From JAAYED01 sp040772225 (GTDB lineage Bacteria; Chloroflexota; Anaerolineae; UBA1429), in assembly GCA_040772225.1 (NCBI GenBank), contig JAXGYO010000002.1:682001-746000 (forward strand): DNA of 64,000 bases, given 5' to 3'. Of the stretch, positions 1 to 8,630 are shown piece by piece (positions within the stretch are counted from its first letter, which is position 1; every line of letters starts with the position of its first letter). The translations under genes were made by a program, and so were the position numbers. Under the pieces are notes generated by a model, which was not told the origin of the DNA, made no database searches, and saw nothing but the letters and a program-made list of their open reading frames with translations.

Positions 1-9
1 GGATGTCCC

Positions 10-3000
10 ATGACCAACTACCGCCGTTGCCCCAAGTGCAACGAACCTAACGAGCCCGGCGCCATCGCCTGCGCCTACTGCGGGGCAGAGCTTGTGCGGC
101 GCTGCCCGAACTGCGGCACCCCCAGACCGTGGAACGTCGCCCTCTGCCCGAACTGCCAGATCGGCGCCGATGATACCAGCCTGTTTACCGATCTGTTCCG
201 CCGAGCGCGCACCGGGGTGGTTCGCCAAAAGTACGCACTGATTGAGCCGATTTCCGCTGGCCCCGTAAGCACGATTTACCGCGCCACGGACGTCCACAAC
301 CCGGAGCAGGCCTATGCGATCAAAGAGATTTCCACTGTATCGCTGTTCCGTGCCGATGAGCGGCGCGAGGCCGAATCCAGTCTGACACACGCCATTGAGC
401 GCTGGTCGGCGGCAAGCCACCCTGGAATCGCGCCGATCCTGGACGTGTTTCAGGATCAAGATCGCTTTTACGTCGTATCAGAATACGTCTATGGATGGAG
501 CGGCGAGCAGATTATCAACGACATCGGGCTGCGCGCAGCACCGGAGCTTGTGCGCAACTGGGGCGCACAGGCTTGCGACCTGCTGTCTTATCTGCACAGT
601 CTTCCCGAGCCTCTCTACGTTCCCTTTCTGTCGCCCGCACACGTGATCCTTACCCCGGATGGCCAGGTGCGACTGGTAGGCTACGGTCTGGGCTACCATG
701 TCCGGCCGGCGTCCTACGGACCGTATGGCGGGCTACCTGGCTATGCCGCTCCGGAGCTGGCGCAGCAGAGCCCTGACGCCCAAACGGATGTTTTCAGCCT
801 TGGCAGGACAATGTACGCGCTGCTGATCGACCGGCCGCTGGAGAAGGGTCTGCCACGCGGTCTCAACCTGCAACAGGCTGTCCCGGGCATATCTACCCAA
901 TTGGTGCGAATCGTCGCGCAGGCCGCCACAAGCCGTCGGGAGCGACGGTATGCGTCGGCAACCGCTCTGCGGCAGGCTCTCTGGCCCGAGAGCAAGGGCA
1001 TTCTCCAGCCGATACCCGGCTGGTACCAGCAGTCGCGTACTGGCCTGGAGGCTGTTCCATCTGGCACTCTACAGGCCCCCGGGTCGCCGTCCCGCACTTC
1101 CATGGAAGACATGGGCTATGCCAGGGACCCGCGTTTTGGCCCGCGCCAGGTTCCCGGGGCTGCATCTGGTGCCCCCGCAGAGGAACTCGTGCCCGTATCC
1201 ACGGCCCGCCTGTCTTTGAGCCCGGCTCGCATTTCAGTTCGCGATCTCCCCGCGACCGGCGTAAAGCGGATCGTGCTCTCTGTGAGGAATGCGGGTGGCG
1301 ATGAACTCACATTCAGATTGGCGAGCCAGGTAGCCTGGCTGAGAGCCCCGAAGAAGCAGGTAACGCTTGCGGCAGACAAGCAGGCGCGTGTTGTGCTCAC
1401 GCTCGATCCTACGGCGCTCCGTGGCGACAGGGTAAGCGAGCCGCAGGCTCTCCTGGTAGAGTCCAATGTAGGTCGACAGTGGATTGGCGCCACGGTCCAG
1501 ATCAAGACCGCCCCGCTTCTTCGCGTCGAGCCGGCGGTGCTGGATTTCGGACAACTGGAGATGGGGCAAGCGCCTGCCATTACCCTCACAGTGAGTAACG
1601 GTGGCAGAGAGCGTCTCGAGGGCCAGATTGCCTCTAGAGTGTCGTGGCTGGAAGCAAAGCCGGCGGCGATCCGCCTCCCGGCCGCCGCCAGCGGCACGAT
1701 CACGGTCCGAGTACTCGCTGATCGCCTGCCCGCCGGCCCTCAGGACGTGTCTGATGCCCTGATCGTGGACTCGAACGGCGGCCAGGCCACAATTGCCGCG
1801 CGAGCCTGGCAACCCAATCCCCGGCTGGAGTTGGCCGGCGCCCTTGACTTTGGTGCGGTCACTGCCGGCTCGGTAGAGGCCAGGGAGTTGGTCCTCCGTA
1901 ACACCGGAGACGGCGCGTTGGCAGGTACCGCCCGCACCCTGGTGCCATGGCTCCAGGTTACGCCCGAGAGCATCCTGTGCCAGGCAGGCAACGAGTGCCG
2001 TTTGCATGTCACCGCTGACACGACTGGGCTGACCGACGGGCCTGTGCAGATTCCCCAGGCTTTGCGGATACAGACCAACGGCGGCGCGGCAACGCTCTCC
2101 GCGAGGCTTCAGGTCAGCGCACCGCGACTTTCTCTCGAGCCGAGGACGCTCGAGTTTGGCCAGGTGACCCTCGGTCAAACAGCGAGTCGCGACATTACGG
2201 TACGGAATACCGGCTCCGCCCCGCTGGAAGCCGTGATCGCGACCGCACTGGATTGGATCCAACCGTCGTCCAACATCGCGGTCTGTGCCCCTGGCGAGTC
2301 TCAGACTGTGACCATAGCAGTGGATACTACCAGACTGGGCGCGGGCGGACGCCTGGAGATCCCTGCGGCTGTGCGTGCCGCTAGCGGATCGGACATTCAG
2401 GCCGTGGGATTGAACATCGTCATCCTGCAGCCACTGCTTGCGGTCGAGCCGGCCTTTGTGGACTTTGGCTATCTCGACCCGCTCACGCCGGGCCAGCAAG
2501 AGATCGTGCTGCGAAACGAGGGCACCGGGGATCTGGCGTGGCACGCGCAGTCGGATGCAGAGTGGCTTGAGGTCGAGCCTAGCTCGGGACGATGCGCAGA
2601 GGGGGCGACGGCATCGATCCACCTGAGGGCATACGCCCTGGGCCTAGAGGCAGGCCGGCAGCAGGCCGCGGGGACTCTGGCCATCACCAGTGACGCGGGG
2701 CGCATCAAAGTGCCATTGCGTGTAGCCCTGGCGGCACCGCGTATCGAGCTGGATCGCACATTCGTCGACCTGGGGATTAGTATCAACCGTTCGAACGTCT
2801 CTGCTTCGGTGCGCCTTTTTAACCGGGGGCTCGGTCTATTGCGCGGCACGGCGATATCGGATAAACTGTGGCTAGTCACAGATCGCACATCCTTCGAGTG
2901 CGATACCGGACACTCGATTGAGCTCGGGATCCAGACCGATATGGATGAGTTTCCGGAGGACTTGACCGAGGACCGCGGAGTCATTACGATAGAGTCGAAT

Positions 3001-3321
3001 GGTGGAAGTGTCGAGGTCGACACACGGGTCCAGATCGACCGTCGTCCTTATCTGCGCGAACCGGATCCAGTCGCACTGAAGGGTGTTGACAGGCTGCAGG
3101 GACGCCTGGTGCTTCGAAACGATGGTATGGCAACGGCTCACGTCCAGATCTCATCGGTAGACGCTCGGCTGTCAGTGTCACGTGATCAGGTAGAGGTCAA
3201 GCAGGACAAGAGCGTACGCATCAGCATAGTTTGGGAAGACCCTGAGCCGCCCCCGAGCCAGCTCTATCTGGACATAGTATCGGATGTTGGCCAATGGCGG
3301 GTACCGGTGAGCCGGCAGTAA
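10..3321 (+). CDS. Zinc-ribbon pseudokinase with seven Ig-like (ASH/HYDIN-type) repeats
   Basis: Residues 1-50 carry two zinc ribbons (C7, C10, C21, C24 and C32, C35, C46, C49). Residues about 75-345 have a Ser/Thr-kinase fold: the VAIK-type lysine is kept (K105 in AIK), and an APE motif (247-249) and a DVFSLG motif (260-265) are present. The glycine loop reads ISAGPVSTIY, the HRD catalytic loop is replaced by VPFLSPAHV (204-212) and DFG by VGYG (223-226). Phosphotransfer is therefore unlikely; a scaffold or sensor role is inferred. From about residue 395 to the end I count seven repeats of about 100 residues, each opening with LDFG-like and VRNTG-like strands, as in ASH/HYDIN or choice-of-anchor Ig-like domains. 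No signal peptide or membrane segment is visible, so it is probably cytoplasmic. The start is provisional because only nine bases precede it. Confidence 0.8.
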   Translation: MTNYRRCPKCNEPNEPGAIACAYCGAELVRRCPNCGTPRPWNVALCPNCQIGADDTSLFTDLFRRARTGVVRQKYALIEPISAGPVSTIYRATDVHNPEQAYAIKEISTVSLFRADERREAESSLTHAIERWSAASHPGIAPILDVFQDQDRFYVVSEYVYGWSGEQIINDIGLRAAPELVRNWGAQACDLLSYLHSLPEPLYVPFLSPAHVILTPDGQVRLVGYGLGYHVRPASYGPYGGLPGYAAPELAQQSPDAQTDVFSLGRTMYALLIDRPLEKGLPRGLNLQQAVPGISTQLVRIVAQAATSRRERRYASATALRQALWPESKGILQPIPGWYQQSRTGLEAVPSGTLQAPGSPSRTSMEDMGYARDPRFGPRQVPGAASGAPAEELVPVSTARLSLSPARISVRDLPATGVKRIVLSVRNAGGDELTFRLASQVAWLRAPKKQVTLAADKQARVVLTLDPTALRGDRVSEPQALLVESNVGRQWIGATVQIKTAPLLRVEPAVLDFGQLEMGQAPAITLTVSNGGRERLEGQIASRVSWLEAKPAAIRLPAAASGTITVRVLADRLPAGPQDVSDALIVDSNGGQATIAARAWQPNPRLELAGALDFGAVTAGSVEARELVLRNTGDGALAGTARTLVPWLQVTPESILCQAGNECRLHVTADTTGLTDGPVQIPQALRIQTNGGAATLSARLQVSAPRLSLEPRTLEFGQVTLGQTASRDITVRNTGSAPLEAVIATALDWIQPSSNIAVCAPGESQTVTIAVDTTRLGAGGRLEIPAAVRAASGSDIQAVGLNIVILQPLLAVEPAFVDFGYLDPLTPGQQEIVLRNEGTGDLAWHAQSDAEWLEVEPSSGRCAEGATASIHLRAYALGLEAGRQQAAGTLAITSDAGRIKVPLRVALAAPRIELDRTFVDLGISINRSNVSASVRLFNRGLGLLRGTAISDKLWLVTDRTSFECDTGHSIELGIQTDMDEFPEDLTEDRGVITIESNGGSVEVDTRVQIDRRPYLREPDPVALKGVDRLQGRLVLRNDGMATAHVQISSVDARLSVSRDQVEVKQDKSVRISIVWEDPEPPPSQLYLDIVSDVGQWRVPVSRQ

Positions 3322-3386
3322 CCGCACAACTCATAGCGTGTCCCGGACAATAACTCAGTCTTGGCAGCACACGAAGGAGCAAAGCG

Positions 3387-3674
3387 ATGAAGCTACTGAT
3401 GGCTATTGTGCGCGACGACTATGCCGCTGATGTGAGCTATGCGTTGACGAATGAAGGCTTTAGTTCGACACGCGTGAGCACGACGGGTGGCTTTTGGCGT
3501 CGTGGCAATGTCACTTTTCTCATCGGTGTTGAAGATGCACAGGTCGAACAGGCCTTGAGCATCATCGATGCCAACGCAGGCCCCGAGGTGGAGACCAAGA
3601 ACGCCCCGGATGGCCATCCCCCCCACAGAGCCACCGTGTTTGTCATCAACACGGATGCCTTTGAGAGGTATTAG
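3387..3674 (+). CDS. darA: Cyclic-di-AMP receptor, PII-like (DarA/PstA/CdaR family)
   Basis: A 95-residue PII-like protein beginning MKLLMAIVRDDYA. It carries the family core STGGFWRRGNVTFLIGVED, where the TGGF loop contacts c-di-AMP in known homologues. These receptors form trimers that bind the second messenger and act on unidentified partners. The length is slightly below the usual 105-110 residues, mainly because of a short B-loop. The start is supported by GAAGGAG seven bases upstream. It lies 65 bp after the pseudokinase gene on the same strand and could be co-transcribed with it; no terminator is seen between them. No c-di-AMP synthase is visible in the window. Confidence 0.9.
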   Translation: MKLLMAIVRDDYAADVSYALTNEGFSSTRVSTTGGFWRRGNVTFLIGVEDAQVEQALSIIDANAGPEVETKNAPDGHPPHRATVFVINTDAFERY

Positions 3675-3701
3675 CACACCCTCTCAGGGAGTGCCGCTCA
3701 C

Positions 3702-5024
3702 CTAGCGACAACTCGCGACTTTTGCCGTGGGTATCGGGCTTTGCCATCTGCCCTGCTCGTCCAGGGGCAGCGGCATAGCTTCTGAGACAACGGCCAGGTC
3801 GGGATGGGCAGCGACTTCTGGGAGCATGGCTTCCGATACAAGCAGATACTCCAGATGCAGCGTGTCACGGATCGCTACGATACGCAAATCCGGTGGCGCG
3901 ATCAGCCTCTCGCGGAACCCGGCTGCCTCGAGAGCCTGCCGGTCGGTGGCATAGGTGAACGGTATTTTGCCGCGTTCCATGTTTCCAGATGCCAGGACGT
4001 TGGCCCGCACCGCAGGCCAATCGATCTGTCGCACCAACTCCTCTGTCGTAAAGTCCGCCAACCCTACGCCCAGAGCGTTTCCGTGGCTAGCTGCCGTGAC
4101 CCGCAAGACGACCAGCGAATGGATGTCCGGGGCCTCGGACCATTCGGACTCGCCGATCACGCGTTTTCGGCCGATGACATAGCAGTCCATCCCTGTTCCG
4201 CTGATATCTTTACCCAGTTGTTCCACCAGGCCGATGTCGATCTTGTGGAAGGGTATCTTGGCGCTGAGGCGCTTGGCATCGCACAATAGTGCTGGCTCTG
4301 CATCCAGAATCTCCTCGCGCTTGAGCCCGCTAATCGAGGCGAGCCCTCCCCGGGCATTCTCCACCAGTGCGAGACCAGCCAGCACAGGTGCATGCGCAAA
4401 GACACAGGCCGCAACCTCGGGTATCAGCCGCGCCACACCGTCGTTCCCATACCGGTGAACTGTGACCGCCTGCCGATGCTTCCCCATGCCGATGACGGCC
4501 ATCTTGCACAGGCCGCTTTCCCTATCAGCATCAAAGCTGGTGTGCTTTTTCACGCGGTTAACCATGATGATGCCTTTGGCGCGGGCGGCCTGGGCGTCGA
4601 GATACACCGGCAGCCCGGAGGCCGACGTACCGATCTGGACGACAGTCATGTCGCTGCGAATGGGAGCCCCCATGGCGGCCTCAGTGATTCCGAGTTCCGC
4701 GAGCAACGTGCGCTGGCCCTCGGCGGTCCCGCCGCCATGGCTTCCCATCGCCGGGAAAATAAAGGGACGCCCGCCCCGAGCTCTGACTGCATCCACTACC
4801 GTGCGGATCACGCTGGGCATCGTCGCAATTCCGCGACTTCCGGCGGTAATCGCGATTTCATCACCGGGGGCGATACGCTCCAACGCGCCGGTGCGCTGCA
4901 ACTGAACCAGCACCTCGCCTGGTACGTCCGCAATCTCTGGTTGTTGCCAGAGCTGGCGCACCAGCACCATACGCACCTCCGAAAGGTCCACACGCGATTC
5001 GATCACGGACTGTTCTAGAGACAT
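3702..5024 (-). CDS. LarA-like (DUF2088) lactate racemase domain protein
   Basis: A 440-residue protein with the N-terminal LarA/DUF2088 fold: MGSHGGGT (H96), VKKHTSF (H161), SGLCKM (K174) and GMGKHRQAV (H183, followed by H190). In LarA, similarly ordered His and Lys residues hold the nickel-pincer nucleotide and catalyse 2-hydroxyacid racemisation; K174 and H190 have the same 16-residue spacing as the LarA Lys-His pair. The true substrate is unknown, and many DUF2088 proteins are annotated only by this fold. No larB, larC or larE cofactor genes lie in the window. The start has AAGGGGGA upstream. It is divergent from the Ldh2 dehydrogenase gene, another 2-hydroxyacid enzyme, which suggests linked substrates. 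Confidence 0.75.
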   Translation of the reverse strand: MSLEQSVIESRVDLSEVRMVLVRQLWQQPEIADVPGEVLVQLQRTGALERIAPGDEIAITAGSRGIATMPSVIRTVVDAVRARGGRPFIFPAMGSHGGGTAEGQRTLLAELGITEAAMGAPIRSDMTVVQIGTSASGLPVYLDAQAARAKGIIMVNRVKKHTSFDADRESGLCKMAVIGMGKHRQAVTVHRYGNDGVARLIPEVAACVFAHAPVLAGLALVENARGGLASISGLKREEILDAEPALLCDAKRLSAKIPFHKIDIGLVEQLGKDISGTGMDCYVIGRKRVIGESEWSEAPDIHSLVVLRVTAASHGNALGVGLADFTTEELVRQIDWPAVRANVLASGNMERGKIPFTYATDRQALEAAGFRERLIAPPDLRIVAIRDTLHLEYLLVSEAMLPEVAAHPDLAVVSEAMPLPLDEQGRWQSPIPTAKVASCR

Positions 5025-5112
5025 CGGCGGTCCCCCTTTTTACATCGCGCTGCGGGGTGCACCATAGCACAGTGCGCCCCCCTTGTCGACATCGTGCCCT
5101 ATTCGGGCCGGC

Positions 5113-5142
5113 ACTGACAAGCCTCCAGGGCTGTGTTACAAT
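5113..5142 (+). promoter_or_regulatory. Sigma-70 promoter for the Ldh2 dehydrogenase gene
   Basis: CTGACA at 5113-5118 and TACAAT at 5137-5142 are separated by 18 bp. The predicted transcript would start near 5149, about 25 bases before the ATG at 5174, so the upstream in-frame ATG at 5141 cannot be used from this promoter. Confidence 0.6.
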
Positions 5143-5173
5143 GCGCATCATGTCGCCGGTGAGGTCAGCGAAA

Positions 5174-6205
5174 ATGGTACACATCTCCGCTCAGGTTCTC
5201 CAGGATCATGTTCAAAGCGTGTTTATTGCCACAGGCGTCCCCGAGGATCGCGCTCTAATCGTCGCGAGCTCGCTGGTGGAGAGCGATTTGGTGGGTCATG
5301 ATTCGCACGGAGTGCTGCGCGTGGGGTCCTATATTGAGGCCATCGAGCGCGGCTCTGTGGATCCCTGCGCCGACATGGAGGTCGTGCGCTCCAGCGCTAC
5401 GACCGCCGTGATTGATGGCCATCGCGGGCTGGGGGTCGTCGTTGGCCGCCAGGCGATGTCCCTGGCGATGGCTAAAGCCGATGCTCACGACATCGGCATG
5501 GTCGCAGTGCGCAACACAGGCCACACCGGACGCATGGGTGAGTATGCTGTGCAGGCTGCCAGCCAGGGCTATGTAAGCTCCGTCATGGCGGCGGGCCCCC
5601 GGCGAGGCGGCATGGTTGCGCCATATGGCGCCACCAGTCCGGTCTTCAACACCAATCCGATGTCCTGGGGGCTTCCTGCCAACTGCTATCCTGCGGTTTT
5701 CCTGGACTTTGCCACCTCTGTGGCCGCCTGGGGGAAAATCCAGTCGGCGATCGACCGTGGCCGATCGATCCCAGAAGGCTGGCTGCTGGACTCCGACGGG
5801 CAACCCACCACCGATCCATCTCAGGTGCGCGGCGGTACGCTGCTGACATTTGGCGGGCACAAGGGATCAGGTCTCGCGTTCCTCACCGAAGCGCTGGCAG
5901 GCGCGCTGTCCGGTGTCAGTTGTGCTCCGCTCGCGGACTATGCCGGCGAGTTTGTGTTGCTAATGACCGCCGTGCGTGTAGAAGCCTTCCAGCCACTCGA
6001 CGCGTTTCGATCGCGCATCGATGGCCTCGTCGCCGCCGTCAAGGCCGCGCGCCCCGCAGACGGTGTCCAAGAGGTGCTGGCTCCAGGAGAGAAGGAATGG
6101 CGCACGCGCGAGCAGCGTCTGCGCGACGGCCTCGAGATTCCAGAGTCAGCATGGGAGAGGATCGTGTCGGCCGGTGCGCGGCATGGACTCACGATCGCAC
6201 CATAG
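5174..6205 (+). CDS. Malate/L-lactate/sulfolactate dehydrogenase family protein (Ldh2)
   Basis: A 343-residue NAD(P)-dependent 2-hydroxyacid dehydrogenase of the Ldh2 (YlbC/ComC/YiaK) family, distinct from Rossmann-type LDH/MDH. Family marks are GHDSHGVLRV (active-site H45), AVRNTGHTGRMGEYA, the NTNPMSWGLP segment and the C-terminal GGHKGSGLAF loop. It interconverts a 2-keto acid and a 2-hydroxy acid; substrate range (malate, lactate, sulfolactate, ureidoglycolate, diketogulonate) cannot be read from sequence. The start is chosen from GAGG nine bases upstream and from the promoter whose -10 box overlaps the earlier ATG. It is the first gene of a same-strand run with the M55 peptidase and aldo/keto reductase. 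Confidence 0.88.
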   Translation: MVHISAQVLQDHVQSVFIATGVPEDRALIVASSLVESDLVGHDSHGVLRVGSYIEAIERGSVDPCADMEVVRSSATTAVIDGHRGLGVVVGRQAMSLAMAKADAHDIGMVAVRNTGHTGRMGEYAVQAASQGYVSSVMAAGPRRGGMVAPYGATSPVFNTNPMSWGLPANCYPAVFLDFATSVAAWGKIQSAIDRGRSIPEGWLLDSDGQPTTDPSQVRGGTLLTFGGHKGSGLAFLTEALAGALSGVSCAPLADYAGEFVLLMTAVRVEAFQPLDAFRSRIDGLVAAVKAARPADGVQEVLAPGEKEWRTREQRLRDGLEIPESAWERIVSAGARHGLTIAP

Positions 6206-6224
6206 AGTAGCAGAAAGGCCAGAA

Positions 6225-7001
6225 ATGAAGATCTTTATCATCACAGATCTCGAGGGAATCGCTGGCGTCGCCCGCTGGGACCAAACCGGTACCGACCAGC
6301 CCGGATATGCACAGGCCACGCGCTTGATGACCGAGGAGCTGAGCGCCTGCGTGGCGGGCATCCAATCCACCGACGCCAGCGCCGATATCTGGGTCTGGGA
6401 CGCCCATGGTCCGGGAGCTATCGATATCGAGCGTTTTCCGCGGGGCGCCAGGCTGATCAACCGCGGGTCGATCGAACCCCCGTACTATATCGATCGCACC
6501 TTCGATGCCGTGTTCTTCCTTGGACAGCACTCCAGGGCAGGTACCCGCAACGGAAACCTGTGTCACACGTACTCGTCTCAAACGATCGCGGGATTCTGGA
6601 TAAACGACATCGAACTGGGCGAGTTTGGCTGCCGAGCCGCGCTTGCGGGCAGCCTTTCGGTGCCCACAGTGTTTGTGAGCGGTGACGACACAATGGCTGC
6701 CGAAGCACGGGCCTTGATCCCCGAGATCTTTGTAGCCCAGGTCAAAATCGGCCTCGGACAACAACTGGCGCTGCACATGGCGCCCGCGGACGCACGGGAT
6801 CTGGTGCGTGACACCGCCGCCCGCGCGACGGCTAACATCGACAAGGTCAGCCCCTTTGTTCTTGATGGCCCACCCTATGTCCAAAAGATCGTGCTTGCAG
6901 GCCGCGCGGACGCCGGTCATCTCCTGCGTGCCGGCTTCAAGCAACTGGACGGCACGACCTTTGTCAAAACCGCACAGCGCCTCCAGGACCTCTACATCTA
7001 G
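6225..7001 (+). CDS. M55 family D-aminopeptidase (DppA-like)
   Basis: A 258-residue zinc peptidase of the DppA family, which releases D-amino-acid residues such as D-Ala from short peptides, usually during cell-wall peptide recycling. The metal ligands known in DppA are all present at matching positions: D8 and E10 (TDLEG), H61 (WDAHG), H102 (GQHSRAG) and E133 (LGEFG); C113 in NGNLCHT matches the nucleophile region. Family proteins are about 270 residues, so this one is full length. The start at 6225 follows GAAAGG and lies 19 bp after the dehydrogenase gene, which suggests one transcript. No signal peptide, so cytoplasmic. Confidence 0.9.
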   Translation: MKIFIITDLEGIAGVARWDQTGTDQPGYAQATRLMTEELSACVAGIQSTDASADIWVWDAHGPGAIDIERFPRGARLINRGSIEPPYYIDRTFDAVFFLGQHSRAGTRNGNLCHTYSSQTIAGFWINDIELGEFGCRAALAGSLSVPTVFVSGDDTMAAEARALIPEIFVAQVKIGLGQQLALHMAPADARDLVRDTAARATANIDKVSPFVLDGPPYVQKIVLAGRADAGHLLRAGFKQLDGTTFVKTAQRLQDLYI

Positions 7002-7103
7002 CCGCCGGCGGCCTTGCCACGCACTGGCGAGCCCGCAGCGCAGCTCGGAGCATCCAGCAGATGGTGTTTCCGAGGCGCCCGACTACCGATAGGAGTCTAC
7101 GAA

Positions 7104-8270
7104 ATGCAGTACCGCAAGTTTGGATCCCTCGATTGGCAAGCATCGGCGCTGGGATTCGGCGCCATGCGCCTTCCTACGCTGGGCGATCGCAATACCATCG
7201 ACGAACCCGAGGCCATCCGCATGTTGCGCTATGCCTTTGACCACGGTGTCAATTACGTCGACACGGCCTACCCTTATCACGGAGGCAACAGCGAACTGGT
7301 TGTGGGCCGCGCCCTGCGTGATGGATACCGCGAACGTGTCCGTGTCGCCACCAAGTTGCCGGTACCACGGGTAACCTGCGCCGATGATTTTGACCGCCTG
7401 CTGGATGAGCAACTCGAAAAGCTGGGCACATCTTATGTCGACTTTTATCTCTTCCATGGTCTCAGGAAGCCGCGTTGGGACACAGTGCTGGAGTATGATC
7501 TGCTGGCCAGGGCGGATCGCGCACTGGCCGACGGGCGTGTGCGGCACATGGGTTTCTCGTTTCACGACTCATTGGATACCTTCAAAGAGATCGTTGACAG
7601 TTATGACAACTGGACCATGTGCCAGATTCAGTACAACTATATGAATGAGGATTTCCAGGCCGGGACGGAGGGACTGCAGTATGCCGCGCACAAGGGGCTT
7701 GCTGTGGTTATCATGGAGCCCCTCCTGGGCGGCAAGCTCGTTAGTGCGCCACCAGCCGTGCAAGCCGTCTGGGACACAGCCCCGGTAACCCGCACCCCAC
7801 CCGAATGGGCCCTGAGCTGGCTATGGAACAAGCCAGAAGTCTCGCTGGTCCTCTCCGGCATGAGCACCATGCAGCAAGTGATCGACAACGTCGCTTACGC
7901 CTCGCGCTCCGCCGTGGGCATGTTGTCCGGCGAGGAACTGGCGACCGTGGCCAGAGCCCGTGACGCATACAACGAGCTCTGCCCGGTACCCTGCACAGGT
8001 TGCCGGTACTGCATGCCCTGCCCCAACGGGGTCGACATCCCCGGAGTGTTTGCGATCTTTAACCGGGGCTTGATGTATAACAGCATGGACCAGCCCCGCA
8101 GGAACTACCAGGACATGCCTGAAGCGCAGCGGGCATCCAGCTGCGTTCAGTGCCGTGCCTGTGAGCCGCTGTGCCCTCAGGATATCCCCATCAGCGAGTG
8201 GATGCCGATCGTGCACGCCGTACTGGGAGAGGGCGAGAGCTACGATCCCAGGACATGCCCTGTCCTCTAG
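7104..8270 (+). CDS. Aldo/keto reductase with C-terminal 4Fe-4S ferredoxin domain
   Basis: A 388-residue protein with an aldo/keto reductase TIM barrel. The catalytic region is VDTAYPYHGG (Asp and Tyr), VATKLPV (Lys) and DFYLFHGL (His). A C-terminal iron-sulfur segment follows: CTGCRYCMPCPNGVD, then CVQCRACEPLCPQ, enough cysteines for two 4Fe-4S clusters. This architecture is common in anaerobes and may couple ferredoxin to carbonyl reduction, but the substrate is unknown. The start at 7104 is preceded by ATAGGAG; upstream in-frame codons have no ribosome site. It lies 102 bp after the M55 peptidase gene on the same strand. Confidence 0.88.
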   Translation: MQYRKFGSLDWQASALGFGAMRLPTLGDRNTIDEPEAIRMLRYAFDHGVNYVDTAYPYHGGNSELVVGRALRDGYRERVRVATKLPVPRVTCADDFDRLLDEQLEKLGTSYVDFYLFHGLRKPRWDTVLEYDLLARADRALADGRVRHMGFSFHDSLDTFKEIVDSYDNWTMCQIQYNYMNEDFQAGTEGLQYAAHKGLAVVIMEPLLGGKLVSAPPAVQAVWDTAPVTRTPPEWALSWLWNKPEVSLVLSGMSTMQQVIDNVAYASRSAVGMLSGEELATVARARDAYNELCPVPCTGCRYCMPCPNGVDIPGVFAIFNRGLMYNSMDQPRRNYQDMPEAQRASSCVQCRACEPLCPQDIPISEWMPIVHAVLGEGESYDPRTCPVL

Positions 8271-8363
8271 GATGGGGCTGTGTGGCCTGGTGTGTGGCTT
8301 GACGGACCCGTCTCTGTCCGCTAATATCGTCGTGGTCCTGGACCAGGCGTAAGGAGGCGAGCG

Positions 8364-8624
8364 ATGCCCAAGGTAGACCCGGAGCTGAGGCAGGAATGGA
8401 AAGACGGGGAGAGGCGAACCTTCTCCCTGATCGTCAAAGTCAGCGGTGATATTGAGACCCGCCGCGAGACACTCGAGGAGATGGGCTGCCAGGTGAAGGG
8501 CGCCTATCGCCTGACCAACTCTGTGAGCGTTCGTTGCACAGGCGCTACGGCGCTCAGGCTGACGCGGCGTCCGTGGATCACTCGTGTCGAACGCGACTCT
8601 ACCCTGCGAGCCTTTGGGGGCTGA
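8364..8624 (+). CDS. Small I9/subtilase-propeptide-like protein
   Basis: An 86-residue protein beginning MPKVDPELRQEW. The segment RTFSLIVKVSGDIETR, then GAYRLTNSVSVRCTGATAL and ITRVERDSTLRAF looks like a peptidase-inhibitor I9 (subtilisin propeptide) fold: beta strand, helix, strand, and a terminal strand ending next to the protease. It has no signal peptide. The start has AAGGAGG nine bases upstream. Its TGA stop is in the same reading frame as the following subtilase, with only two codons between the stop and the next ATG. It may act in trans as an intramolecular chaperone or inhibitor, or be the front part of one gene split by a TGA. The assignment rests on context and pattern, not a clear motif. 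Confidence 0.6.
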   Translation: MPKVDPELRQEWKDGERRTFSLIVKVSGDIETRRETLEEMGCQVKGAYRLTNSVSVRCTGATALRLTRRPWITRVERDSTLRAFGG

Positions 8625-8630
8625 CGAACC

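Noticed and set aside
1234..2622. Long open frame of 462 codons on the minus strand inside the pseudokinase gene
   Set aside because: It lies wholly opposite a well-supported gene, is rich in Arg/His/Gly without domains, and has the composition of a GC-rich antisense shadow.
5057..5173. Longer N-terminus for the Ldh2 dehydrogenase
   Set aside because: The earlier start codons lie upstream of, or inside, the predicted promoter, and the added residues are not family-like.
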